64,000 nucleotides of DNA from Botryotinia globosa (taxonomy: Eukaryota; Ascomycota; Leotiomycetes; Helotiales; Sclerotiniaceae): the NCBI GenBank assembly GCA_014898425.1, contig RCSZ01000018.1, forward strand, positions 682,001 to 746,000, read 5' to 3'. Each line of letters starts with the position of its first letter. The first letter of the stretch is position 1. The notes under the pieces are model-generated. The model worked only from the letters and a program-made list of their open reading frames with translations, ran no database searches and was not told where the DNA came from. Below, piece by piece: positions 1 to 10,662 of this stretch. The translations under genes and the position numbers were made by a program.

Positions 1-586
1 ACGGCAAGTATCTGACGCGGTTCTTCGTCTTGAGAAATTAATGTAATGTCCCACTGAGAGATCACACATTTCCAAATTCATAAATCCATGCCTCGACGTT
101 TCCCTACTAATGGACTACGGGAATCGGGATTGGTATCCAACCGACTCGGTCGCTCAAGAGCTTTATACCCTCTAAATGAGTCAAAAGATATCAAAAGAAG
201 CAGACAGTGAAAGAAATCTCGGAGAAGGATTCAATTATGCTTGAAATTTTCTCTTCTTCGAATTCACCATGTTGAAGTGTATGTAGGATTCGGAGCTACT
301 CTCTGCACAAAAAATCACCTAAAAGAAATCACCAATCAACTTTTAGGCAGTATATGAGTAGCCAAGCAGGATTTTATAATTTTAATTTGAAATTAGTTGA
401 TATTGGCTAAGCCAGATACCTGTAACCTTCATGTATTATAACGCGCTCCTTCATTTGAACTAAATCGTTTGAACTTTCGTACCTCTAAACACACGTTTCG
501 ACACCCATAACCTATAATTCCCAACATCCTGTCCTAGTTCAACTCCTTGGATCCAGCTTTCATCTCAACTCTCATTCTCGTCAACA
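1..586. other. Intergenic, left edge
   Basis: No convincing ORF or RNA gene is visible. The right part is presumably the 3' untranslated region of the GGA gene, which reads leftwards and stops at 587. Confidence 0.5.
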
Positions 587-1208
587 TCAAGAAATGCCCA
601 AGCTCGCAATTTCACCTTGCTCATTGGAATTTTGTGCACCAAGTTTGTATGAGCACTTCCACCTCATCTTCACCTGATCACCCTTCCCGTGCTCCACACC
701 TTGAAGGTAAATCTTCTGAGTGATGCCCGAATTTTGATGGGGATTAAGCCTCCGTCCACTTTGAGGTTGGAGTCGGAGTGTATAGCCCTTTTATGGTGTT
801 AGCATTTTTGAGTTACACTGAAGATAGATAGAAGAACAATACCTTTGTGACTGCGGCTTGAAATGTTAAGTCAGATATTGGTTCATTTGAATTATTAGAG
901 AATGCAATGGATAAGGTAATGACATCAGGTGTAGTAGGTTCGCGGGTAGCATTTAAAGATATTTTGACGTTGGTATTACTAATGGTTAAATCGTTGGTAG
1001 ATGGAAGACCTTCGGGGAGGGCAGACGAGAATGCCCATTCATCATCATCCACTGCAGGTGCTGGGGCGTTCGCTGGATGTGATACTGGAGGTTTAGGATT
1101 CGCAAAATCGAAAATAGAGCCAGTTTGTTGAGGGGTAGATTGCCTTGACGGGGAGGTAAGAGCAGCGAATGGATCAATGTTTAATGGGGGAGGTCTCGCA
1201 GCTCCAGC

Positions 1209-1252
<44 letters not shown>

Positions 1253-2762
1253 GAAAGAGGGATGGTTGTGGAGTAACGGGTTTGGAAGGTGGTTGTGATC
1301 CAAATGCAGAGAACGCTGAATAATCGGGTTTCACGGGTAAATTTGAAGGTACCGGAGATCTGGTTGGCGTTGGTCCTCTGGCAGTACTATTTTCAGTCGT
1401 TGAAGACATTAAAGCAGGACCAGGAATATCTAGAAGTTGTTAGGATGGTGAAATTTAATCATCTATGGAAAACTTACTAGTATTGGTCCCGAACCCAAGG
1501 GAGATGCCACCCTCTTGACTGTATGAGGAATCTCCCATAGACAGGCCCAATAAGTCATTTTCTAAATCACCTGGTTGGGATGTGCTCGTCGGACCATTAT
1601 TCATAGACGAACTTCCATTGGTCTCCGGCTCTCCATCAAAATCGATCAAGGAAAGTTCATTTGCGGAATTCTTGCTAACCCCTGTACTGGTACCAAGGGT
1701 GCCCTTGGCAATCTTCAAAGCTGCATCCACATCGCCCTTCTTCATCAACTTGTACCGCTCCACAGTACGATGGATACTATCATTAATTTCAAGAAGCTTT
1801 GCGACAGCTTCATGATCATCCGATTCCTCTTCGCACATCTTTTGTATTTTGGGGTGAGCACTTTGAAGAGCTGATGCAAGTTCTTCGTAGACATCACCCT
1901 CCGTCATAACATCTCCAGGCTTGAATTCTTCCAAACGTTCTTCCAGCAATCTCGCTTTCTGTTGTACTTTTCCCACTTCTTCTGCAGCTTTGGCTCGGTA
2001 ATCCGTTTTGGATCTGGTATCGTATCCAGCCATAATTTTCATTAATCTATTGGCTTCTTGCAAATCCTCGGGGCCACCACGACGAATTAATTCTTGCAAT
2101 TTCGCAGATTGTGCCGCCTTTTCTTCTTCCTCCATCTCTTCGGCGGATTTTAAATTCTATGATATAATCAGTGTCCCATCGGAGTACTCCATACATACAT
2201 CCATCACTAAACTTACATCGCTTGGATTGAGCACCGCAGCATCCTCCACTCTAACTTCCGGAAATACATATCCTTTGTAACTTAATAACCTATGCATATC
2301 CCTTATGAAACCTAAATCCTCCTTGTATCTCGAAGTCTGACATATCGTTCCCCTCCATTCTTCGATAGCTTCCAAGATCTTCATCTGGACTTTACTCGGT
2401 CTGATAGGTGGTCGTTCCGGAAACCTTCTCACCAATTCATTCAAAAACTCTTTTGTACTGATCTGCAAATGAAAGGGATAACCGCAATTCTTCACACAAA
2501 TGTCCAACAAGACAAGTGCCAATATCGCAACATTTGGATTGCGATGATTAATATAATTGACAATTGCAATAGCTGCTTCCCGTGGCGCATTTCCCTTTTT
2601 CGAATTTATGAGGTCGGAAATTTCGAGATTCATAGCAAGATTTGGCTCGTAATTTTCAGGGGAACAAGCTTGCTGGATATATCGTTGGAGAGGGGAGGGT
2701 CCTGGATCTCCCATCATAGAGAACCTGTCTCGTGCCGCCATTCTTGCGGAAGCTGCCTCCAT
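587..2762 (-). CDS. GGA: GGA-type clathrin adaptor (VHS-GAT-GAE), 670 aa
   Basis: Arf-dependent adaptor that sorts cargo into clathrin coats at the trans-Golgi and endosomes. I read four exons: 2762-2217, 2156-1478, 1429-843 and 787-587, with introns of 60, 48 and 55 nt; the first two use GTAAGT donors and the last GTATTG. Exon 1 encodes the VHS domain (about residues 20-170). The GAT three-helix region follows at about 195-320. The hinge carries a clathrin-box-like LIDFD near residue 352 and a 15-glutamine run encoded at 1209-1253. The last two exons give the GAE ear, ending in a segment with VEHGKGDQVKMRWK. The ORF alone runs into the third intron and would miss the last 66 residues. The gene is divergent from TSR3, with 303 bp between start codons. 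Family assignment rests on domain order, which is diagnostic. Confidence 0.93.
1209..1253 (-). repeat. CAA/CAG-type trinucleotide run encoding polyQ
   Basis: A pure TTG run on the plus strand encodes 15 glutamines in the GGA hinge. Its length is probably polymorphic between strains. Confidence 0.95.
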
Positions 2763-3065
2763 TAGGAGGTATGTTCTCCTATATTACCAAGCGGAATGGT
2801 TATGGACTGTAAAAAAAAGTGTTGGTTGTAAGAACTTCGTCGATGAGCTGATGCGGCGCGATAGAGAGAGATGTAATGAGCTCAGTGGGGTGGACACGAT
2901 TGGACTTTGGAATGATGAGAGAGTGCTTAGTCATCACTATTCGCAAGGCTGGATCATTTCTTGGCTCCCCACCTCGACTTTTATATCACATCATACATTT
3001 ACTTTCTCTTTTATAGACAAATCGCCACTTATTAACGTTCATTGGAACATTCACATATTCACATT
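2763..3065. promoter_or_regulatory. Divergent promoter region GGA / TSR3
   Basis: The 303 bp between the two start codons must hold both promoters. No clear TATA box is visible; a pyrimidine-rich stretch precedes the TSR3 start. Confidence 0.5.
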
Positions 3066-4274
3066 ATGGTTCGACACAAGAAAGATAACTTCTCTTCTCG
3101 AGGCAAGAAGTATAGCAATCCTCCACGAACTCGAGGTCCTCGCAACAACTCCGACGATGAATCACAACCCCGCTCCTCTCGCCCTCCATTCAAAGCCGCG
3201 TGTTGGGATCTCGGTCACTGCGATCCAAAACGATGTTCCGGAAAGAAACTCATGAAGCTTAATCTTATGCGAGAGTTACATGTTGGTCAGAAACATCAAG
3301 GTGTTATTATATCTCCGAATGCGAAAGCTACAATATCCCCGGCAGATCGTGAAATCATGCAACAATACGGTGCGGCGGTTGTAGAATGCTCATGGGCTCG
3401 TACAGCAGAAGTTCCTTGGGCTAAGATAGGTGGAAAATGTGAGAGACTATTACCATATCTCGTCGCCGCGAATTCCGTCAATTATGGCAAACCTTGGAGG
3501 CTAAATTGTGTAGAGGCTTTGGGAGCTGCGTTTTACATATGTGGATTCGAGGATTGGGCAGAACAAATATTAGAACCATTCAACTACGGCAGATCATTCC
3601 TGGATATTAATTCGAGTTTATTAAAGCGTTATGCAGCATGCAAAGACGAAGCAGAGATAAAGAAGGCCCAGGAAGTTTGGATGGAGAAATTAGAGAGAGA
3701 GTATAAAGAGAGTAGAGAGGGTGGAGCGGATGGTGAAGATGATATTTGGAAAAGTGGAAACACGAATCATAGATTACCTGAAAGTTCGGAGGATGAGGAT
3801 GAGGATGACGATGAAGATGATGAAGATGAAGAGGGAAAAGACAGTGACGACGAAGTCGATGGAATTTATCTCGGTAAAGAACAAACAAAAAAGAAACCCA
3901 TACCTGAAGATGATGAGGAGGAGGAGGATGAAGACAAGGATCCTTTCGCCATCTCAGATGATGAGGATGATGAAGAGGAAATGGCAGAACTCCGACGAAG
4001 AGTCCTAGCCTCCAAACCATTTGCAAACCCACAAAATTCCAGTCAAAAGGTCGCACCAGAAAGGATTTCAAGGCCAGTACCATTGAAAGAAGATTCTGAA
4101 GTCGAAGCGGATTCGGATAATGGAGAAGATGATGAATTTGACAACATCATTGATGCTACTCCTGTCACCGATAGGACAGGTATATTAGCAAAAGAGAAAG
4201 CCAGGACCGTATCTCCAACCATTGCCAGTGCTACATTTTCAAGGACGGTCGTTGGGGCACCAAAGAAGTGGTAA
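3066..4274 (+). CDS. TSR3: 18S rRNA aminocarboxypropyltransferase Tsr3, 402 aa
   Basis: Transfers the 3-amino-3-carboxypropyl group of S-adenosylmethionine to the hypermodified pseudouridine of 18S rRNA, late in cytoplasmic 40S maturation. It is a single exon. I chose the ATG at 3066 because MVRHKKDNFSSRGKK is the usual fungal start. The catalytic core occupies about residues 45-200 and includes CWDLGHCDPKRCSG, VECSWARTAEVPW, LPYLVAANSVNYGKPW and NYGRSFL. The rest is a long Asp/Glu-rich tail interrupted by basic patches, as in other fungal Tsr3 proteins. The tail is the reason several spurious ORFs appear on the opposite strand here. The next recognisable gene downstream is more than 700 bp away. 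Confidence 0.95.
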   Translation: MVRHKKDNFSSRGKKYSNPPRTRGPRNNSDDESQPRSSRPPFKAACWDLGHCDPKRCSGKKLMKLNLMRELHVGQKHQGVIISPNAKATISPADREIMQQYGAAVVECSWARTAEVPWAKIGGKCERLLPYLVAANSVNYGKPWRLNCVEALGAAFYICGFEDWAEQILEPFNYGRSFLDINSSLLKRYAACKDEAEIKKAQEVWMEKLEREYKESREGGADGEDDIWKSGNTNHRLPESSEDEDEDDDEDDEDEEGKDSDDEVDGIYLGKEQTKKKPIPEDDEEEEDEDKDPFAISDDEDDEEEMAELRRRVLASKPFANPQNSSQKVAPERISRPVPLKEDSEVEADSDNGEDDEFDNIIDATPVTDRTGILAKEKARTVSPTIASATFSRTVVGAPKKW

Positions 4275-5038
4275 CTAAGAAATGGTAGGTAGCTTTATCA
4301 CAAATTCAAATAGATCCAAAGTTCTCTTCCTTTTCAAAGTCTAGTACCTGCTGTTTCGTGGCTCGATGTCTATTCCAAAGCTAAGAATTCGCTTTACCGG
4401 CCGGAATTTTAAAATATATTTAGTTCCGCTCACAACTTTTGTAGTCAGCTGAAATCTGCAAACGATTCGGTCTTGTAGCAATGCAATACGGTCTGAATTA
4501 TCTGAACATAAATTCTGGATTGAATATACATACGGTAAACATATTACAGCCAGCTATACATAAATTCAACATTAATACGATTTTCCCTAACGAGAGTGTT
4601 CCAGATGAGAATGATACAGCTGGGATTAATCCATTATGTAACCAGCAAAAGAACAATCCCCAAAGTTGTAATCAAAGATACTTTAGAACGATCTAGTGGT
4701 ACGCCGGAAGAGACAGTAGACCTAAAATGGTTTAGCCTCGTTTAAACGAGTTCTCCTATTTCAACCGGATTCAAAACCACAGCATCATGTCCCGACCTAA
4801 AATATCTAGTCTATCACTAACTCTACAGCCCTAAACGTCCCCCAAATACGTAATTGTTCCACTTCTTACCAGACAATATATCCCTCATTCTTTTCCAACC
4901 TCAACCACAAATTCGAATTGATTTCACTTCTCGAAATTAGTATAATGACATCCTCGCTATCTCAATTACTAACGCCTTCCAAAATCTTAAATCTCAATTC
5001 TTTATAACATTCAAGTCGCACTCTCCTCACTCACAATC
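4275..5038. other. Intergenic
   Basis: AT-rich. A 71-codon ORF at 4484-4696 is Asn/Ile-rich with no recognisable feature, and I do not call it. Nothing else is seen. Confidence 0.5.
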
Positions 5039-5269
5039 ATGAATTCACAAAATTCTATTTCGAAAGTTATCTACTGGTTTTGGGCTTTATTTGCTACATC
5101 TAAGCCCAAGAATCGTAATTCCACAGAAACAATTGTGAATCGGATTAAAGAACGCTATAGAAAAGATGCCTTTGAAAGCCGTCGTCGAGCCAGGAGTACG
5201 AAGCAGAGAATAAATATATTCGTAGAAGGAATTCTGCTTTTTATGACTAATGGGATTGTCCCTGAATAA
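5039..5269 (+). CDS. Small basic hypothetical protein, 76 aa
   Basis: Not recognised. The ATG follows a pyrimidine- and A-rich leader (CACTCACAATC) that looks like a fungal start context. The predicted product has a short aromatic/hydrophobic N-terminus (residues 9-19), then a strongly basic middle (Lys/Arg from about 22 to 58), then a hydrophobic end. It could be a real orphan gene at the left edge of the orphan pocket, or a chance ORF. There is no homology I can name. Confidence 0.3.
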   Translation: MNSQNSISKVIYWFWALFATSKPKNRNSTETIVNRIKERYRKDAFESRRRARSTKQRINIFVEGILLFMTNGIVPE

Positions 5270-6134
5270 AAGACGATGGATTAATCGGAAAAAGTTCGTG
5301 TGTTGGTTGTACTTGTCTCCTGATATCTATGCATGGGTTTTCGCTAATTCCTCATACCCCAGATTGAACCTCTCTCAGATTGAACCACATTCTGTGAGCA
5401 TCAAAGGCGCTTAAAATTATATCACTGCGATTGGGATTGGATCTAATAATGGGCTCAACGATTTTAAAGGTCTGACGATTCTGAAAAATAGATGTCTAGC
5501 GTGGGGTGGAATTATGGGATTTATTTGAATTGCGCATACTGAGATAGAATAGTCTCATGTTCATAATGTACCTGGTGGAGAAATATATGGTAGCCTCTTT
5601 TGCGAGAATGAAATAATTTTATCTAGACAATTCCTCCTAGAGTAAATTTCAGGAATAATTCGACTTGAAGATATGTTGTATCTAATTATTATCGAACGAC
5701 TGAGTTGTGTCAAATCCTGGTGACGCGATGATGGAATATCTAGTAAGAGAAGATCATAACTTTCCTACTGGCCCAGGCCTAGTCAGAAACTAAATTGATC
5801 CATACAAACTTTGAAATCGATTAATGATCACATGATTCTGAAGATACAGAACCGTAGATTCGAAAGTGAGACTGTCAAGATCCGGTACGTCGCTAGTCCT
5901 CTCTAGTACGGTCAAAGTCTAACCACTAATAAGTCTAGTTGCGTATCAATCCAAGCAGTGTATCTAATCCCGATGCATTCACCCATATAAATAGATCATT
6001 TAGACAGACACTTCACAATTTTCTGAGATTCTATCCTCAAAAGTTCAACAAGTCTACACCCAATCACCCAAACGGTCGTCCCAAACCATTTACAACAATT
6101 TATCTACACATAATATCACACCCAAGTTATCAAC
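5270..6134. other. Intergenic with TATA-like element
   Basis: No coding signal. TATAAATAG at about 5986-5994 lies some 140 bp before the ATG at 6135 and may be the promoter TATA box of that gene. Confidence 0.45.
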
Positions 6135-6710
6135 ATGGTCTGTTTCTGCATCGGAGCCTTCTTTTCGAAGTTATTCCACAAGCGACATCAAAAATCTATT
6201 CGGAGACGGGCTGAAAAGGATGCCCAAATCAAAGTCGATGAAGAAACTAAACTCAACACCGGAATGAACGCTCGAATTAAAGCTGTTACCGAACCGGGAC
6301 CTTTGATGAAAGAGATCACCCAGGAAGAATACGATAGAGGTGTCATTAAACATAGAGGTTGCGAACCAATCACCATTACCGTCAATGATGTCCATGGAGT
6401 TACGCATATTCAGGAAGTCGTCAATTTCAATCCTTCAATGCCCTTGAATGAGGTTTCAAACTCAGACAGAATCGAGACGACGGGGAAAGAGCTTATTAAC
6501 GGATCTCAAGAAATATCTAAGGTGGTTGAAGATGGTCACATGGCTATGATCAAGGAATCGGGTGATAGAAAAAGTTTAGAGATGGTAGAAGAAAACGACA
6601 CAGTTATCATCAAGAAACCAAGCGCCACGGAAAGTCTAGAAATGGTAGCCATAGATATGGATGGGACGGAAACGCGCATCACATGGCAAGGTATCATTAC
6701 ACCAGCGTGA
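6135..6710 (+). CDS. Orphan protein, paralogue-like to the next gene, 191 aa
   Basis: Function not recognised. The N-terminus is cysteine- and phenylalanine-rich with F-x-I-G-x4-K-L-F at residues 5-14, followed by a basic patch (HKRHQKSIRRR). A central block has PITITVND at about 78-85 and HIQEVVNF at 91-98. The C-terminal third repeats a short SLEMV-containing unit twice (about residues 145-170) and ends in ITWQGIITPA. Both central blocks recur at nearly the same residue numbers in the gene at 7055-7588, so I take the two as diverged tandem duplicates. There is no signal peptide and no convincing TM helix. A TATAAATAG element sits upstream. Confidence 0.7.
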   Translation: MVCFCIGAFFSKLFHKRHQKSIRRRAEKDAQIKVDEETKLNTGMNARIKAVTEPGPLMKEITQEEYDRGVIKHRGCEPITITVNDVHGVTHIQEVVNFNPSMPLNEVSNSDRIETTGKELINGSQEISKVVEDGHMAMIKESGDRKSLEMVEENDTVIIKKPSATESLEMVAIDMDGTETRITWQGIITPA

Positions 6711-7054
6711 AAAAGAGCGACAGATGTATGCACTGGTTTCTGGGGGTATCTAGACATCTCCGACAGCACGTCGGTACTGAAGAATCATCGATACCATGGT
6801 TGGATTTCGTTAGTTGGTAATGAAATAAAGTTCCACGCTTCAAAGTACTAGTGAAGTGACAAAAGTGACATATATTCCCCAGATGGAAGTATTTATTGAG
6901 CTTTCTCCCTTTGAAATTTTTGTAAACCATAATTCACACATCACATCATATCATCACTTTTAACCCAGAAATCTCCCTCCAAATATCTTCAAGTGCAAAT
7001 TTGATTTCAATTCATATCTTATTTATACACTATCTCCACCATCTAAACCCCAAA
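6711..7054. other. Spacer between the two orphan paralogues
   Basis: 344 bp without ORFs; it should hold the promoter of the gene at 7055. CA-rich just before the start codon. Confidence 0.5.
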
Positions 7055-7588
7055 ATGCCTTTCTCAATCGGCTCATCCATCGAAAAGCTATTCGGCCACC
7101 GCTGTTGGCATCCTCCTCACTGCCACATCTGTCGAACTGGCATATACAACCGCAAACTCCCCAAAAAGACTCCCAAAGGAACCATCTCCTTCCGATCAAT
7201 TGTCGACGAACACTTAACCTCCATCATCTGCGAGGATCCCCGATTTTTCCAACGAAGCTTTTTCGGTTCCTACATGGGACCTATAACTCTCCATCTCGCC
7301 GTCTCGGAAAATGAACACGTGCATGAATATCTTTGTTTCGATTGGGGGAGGCCAGAAAGACGGAATTTGGATTTCCAGGAGAATGTAGTGGAAACTCAAC
7401 AAGATCTCGTGAAATCTTGGGAGCGGGCGGAGAGAGTTTCACCGAACAATGGGAAAATAATGGTGCATGAAGAGGTTTTTGTGGTGACGCGTGTCGATGC
7501 GGAGATTTGTCGCCGCATGTATCCGATGAGTCCTACGAGATATTGGAAGGCTAAACATACTTTAACGAGGAGATATGTGGATGTGTGA
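7055..7588 (+). CDS. Orphan protein, paralogue-like to the previous gene, 177 aa
   Basis: Function not recognised. The ATG at 7055 follows CCCCAAA and is preferred to the non-ATG extension. The start has F-x-I-G-x4-K-L-F at residues 3-13, then a Cys/His-rich segment at about 16-27 (CWHPPHCHIC) that could bind a metal. The block PITLHLAV at about 76-83 and HVHEYLCF at 88-95 match the preceding gene in sequence and position. The C-terminus is basic (YWKAKHTLTRRYVDV). The Cys/His segment is absent from the neighbour, so a metal-binding role would be specific to this copy. Confidence 0.72.
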   Translation: MPFSIGSSIEKLFGHRCWHPPHCHICRTGIYNRKLPKKTPKGTISFRSIVDEHLTSIICEDPRFFQRSFFGSYMGPITLHLAVSENEHVHEYLCFDWGRPERRNLDFQENVVETQQDLVKSWERAERVSPNNGKIMVHEEVFVVTRVDAEICRRMYPMSPTRYWKAKHTLTRRYVDV

Positions 7589-8441
7589 TTTTCAAATTAC
7601 GACGTCATTAATTTGTATATGGAGGGGACTTGGAAATTCATTTTTGGCGAGGCGCCGAAGCGGGCAACATAATGTATCGCTGGAGTTTTGGATAATATTG
7701 AGGGTGCGAGTGTTCATTTCAGATCGGGACATTCAGTTTCGATATCATTGACAGATGAGCGCGGCCTTTCTAGAAAAAATGTGATATCACGAAATAGCAA
7801 TTGACTCTTTTCCAAGCTCGAGAATATGTGACTAAAATGCCTAGCTTAGAGCTAGATGGGCGCTGATCGATGTACTAAGCGAAGTCCGTCAAATCCTCCC
7901 CTTGATCTTTCGACTTGTTTCTTGAACTCTGACTGGACAATGAACTATCGGCCACTGTCCGATTTGTTTTTGAGTCATAAGCTCTGAATGGAAACTTACC
8001 AGATGGTGAAAATCCGTCTATAAGTGAGATGAAAAATCCGCGTCTTCAGTTGCGACATCAAGAATCAGTAGGTCAAATGTCAGTATGAACGCTATTAGTA
8101 GGTTCGGAGACACTGGGAAGTGAGGGGTTCAATTATGCTTCAGAGGCTACCTTTCACATTTCAATGTAATAATTAGATTTATATTTAATAACGAGAAGTT
8201 TGTTTCAGATTTGAAAAGAGTCATTCAAAACTTGGATATCTATCTGATGATTGAATATGGTCGAGTAAACTCATTCCTTCCGAATATCCTTCAATAATCC
8301 TTGGCCAAAGATTCCCCGAATATCTGTTTGGTCCAAATTCTTCCGGTTCTTTCCCAAAAACTAAATGCACCCAAGTAAGTGACCACAAGATCTATCTTCT
8401 CCAAATTTCACCACCCAAAACTGACATCAAAGCTCTCGATC
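7589..8441. other. Intergenic
   Basis: No ORF of interest on either strand and no recognisable repeat. Confidence 0.5.
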
Positions 8442-8624
8442 ATGGATTTGCTGGTAGCTTTCAGAGGATCCGTGAACAGAAGCCTAGCCATCCTTTCTGC
8501 CACTTTCATCAGACTCGTCCGCCACTCCCGCAATCCCAAACTCCTCTGCATCGCAAACTTCATCTCCATTAACCTCCTAATCATCACCGCCCTGTCTACT
8601 TACGAAGCATTATTAAGGGATTAA
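8442..8624 (+). CDS. Possible small membrane-associated protein, 60 aa
   Basis: Short ORF from the ATG at 8442. It is rich in Leu, Ile, Ala and Arg, with one hydrophobic stretch (ANFISINLLIITALSTY, about residues 38-54) that could be a TM helix and basic residues before it. Not recognised. It may be a small gene of the orphan pocket or a chance ORF. Confidence 0.3.
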   Translation: MDLLVAFRGSVNRSLAILSATFIRLVRHSRNPKLLCIANFISINLLIITALSTYEALLRD

Positions 8625-8654
8625 TATGAAAGGCACGAATGGATTAATATATAC

Positions 8655-8672
8655 TACCTACCTAGGTAGGTA
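8655..8672. repeat. 18-bp perfect palindrome TACCTACCTAGGTAGGTA
   Basis: The sequence equals its own reverse complement over 18 bp. Shorter versions of the same TAGGTAGGTA element recur in other non-coding parts of the window. Confidence 0.9.
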
Positions 8673-10662
8673 TACAAGCCAGATCTAGATTTCCGACTTT
8701 GATCTGACACTGAAATAATGACACGTCCGAGAAGTGATTCATCGTGATTCTCATATCCTATACCCTTTTTTCCCACATCCAACAGAGGGGTTCTAAATTT
8801 GTGTTATACTTCTACTCATTTTCAATCTTCGATATATGTAAATTTCGAGTTATCGTACACCAATTCACAGCTAGATTGAACGTCTCCCATGACCTCAAGC
8901 CCGCGAGATCAATCTTCAACTTGAATGCACCTGAACGTCGAGGATCGATGAAGTCAATTACATACATTTTATCAGAACTCATTCAATATTACCCATCCTA
9001 TTGCATCTCATTTTATACCATCTCATTCCATCCAATATCATCCCCTGTCCTCTCCCCTCTCCTCCCTCAACCTGCCCCCATCCCCTTCATTTCCTTACAA
9101 AAACACATCTCGAAGCTTTCCCGAACTCTCATCTCATCTCATTCCATCCCATCCCATCCCATCCTATCTCTTCTCATCCTTCCAAATCCAAAATCCATCA
9201 TTCCCTCCAACCCCCCTCCAGCCCCCTTTTCCTATCCTCATCCATCCATCCCTATCCTCATACCTATCCACCACATCAACCACATCCACCTATCCACCAC
9301 CACACCAACCCCCCATATCCCATCCATCCATCCATCCACCCAGCCCCTCAAATCTCAAATCTCAAATCTACCCAAACCCAAACCTAGCCTAACCTAACCT
9401 CCCAATGCCTAAAGTCGAACCAATATCTAATCCAGCATTATCATATATATATTCGCAATCGCAATTGCAATTGACCAATCAACCAATCGCTTAACCATCC
9501 AAATAGTCGGTTCCATCAATCTCGCTCAATCCCATCTCATCCATTCTATCTCTTTCATTCCCTCCAATTAATCTGCTAATCAACCCCTCACTTCCTTATT
9601 CAATTCCCTAATCCCATCCCATCCCATCTCACCAGAATACTCACCAAAATACTTATCAAAATATTCCCCAAAATACTCACCAAAACACTCACCAAAACAC
9701 AAATTCTCTCCATAACCAACCCCAAAGCAAATCAAATAAACCATAATCCATATATCTATCTATTCATCCATCTACCAATCACCTCGTCTCGCCTCATCTT
9801 TTCTATCATTTTCCCTTGCCCTCCTTCCTCCTCATTCCCGCCATAGTACATTAGTGACATAAGACTCAAACTCAAAGTTCAAATGCGATTCATGAATCTA
9901 ACACACACATGCTTGCTTATACCCATGCCTATACTCATACACTTACACATCGCCCAATGAATCCCACATTCTATCTTGATATTTACTTCGCTCACTCGCC
10001 AATCCAGTGTAAAGAAGATCAAAAACCATGACATCAACATCACACTTCAGTCACCAAAACAAGGATCAAAAAAATGAATTCTCTGATATCACATTTCGAA
10101 TTATCATTTCCATCCCCCACTAATCTGATCTCATCAACCCCCCCTTCTCATCATCCATCCTTCCATTCGTCGACCCCATCCCCATTGTCCAATGCTATGC
10201 ACGCTAATATGTTTCATCAATCAAAAAAAGAGAATAACCAACAACGAAAATCATTATTTGAAAGCCATTCAAGCAAGCAAGAAACATCTTATTGCGGTCC
10301 AGAGTAGACAGACAAACAAACGACAAAAAGAAAGTAAAGTAAAGTAAAAAACTCTTTCTCATCGCTCCTAGCCATCACATTCATGGTCTTTTGCATTCTC
10401 ATATCATACACCTTTTTTTTATTCCTTCATGTGCCTGTTTCTCGTTCGTTATTGTGCCTTGATATCCGGTCCTCATCCATCCTAATTGTCGTAGGTTAAT
10501 ACCTCCATGGTCGTACGTTCGTTTTCCAGAAAAGCGAGTTTTGTCATCAGTATTTTGATCCATCCATCCAATTCCATCATGTCATTATCGTGAAGACTCG
10601 TTCGAGATTCCATGTTCGTTTAATCCAATCCCCCACCCTCTCCAAATTGCAATTCTGTCCCC
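8673..10662. other. Repeat-rich intergenic region
   Basis: About 2 kb dominated by CATCC/CCATCC-type simple sequence, with a strong C/T bias on the plus strand around 9000-9420. At 9632-9705 there is an imperfect 12-13-bp tandem repeat (CACCAAAATACT-like). ORFs here are artefacts of the repeats. The right end contains the 3' region of NOP9. Confidence 0.6.
9632..9705. repeat. Imperfect 12-13-bp tandem repeat
   Basis: Degenerate copies of a CACCAAAATACT-like unit follow one another, drifting into CACCAAAACACT. Confidence 0.7.

Noticed and set aside
3607..4083. 158-codon ORF antisense to TSR3
   Set aside because: His/Pro/Leu-rich composition is the mirror of the GAT/GAG codons of the Tsr3 acidic tail.
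8744..9397. 217-codon plus-strand ORF
   Set aside because: Ser/Pro/His/Ile low complexity from CATCC repeats; two overlapping frames are equally open.
9380..9405. CCTAACCTAACC telomere-like sequence
   Set aside because: Fungal telomere repeat is CCCTAA; this is two irregular units in a CT-rich stretch.
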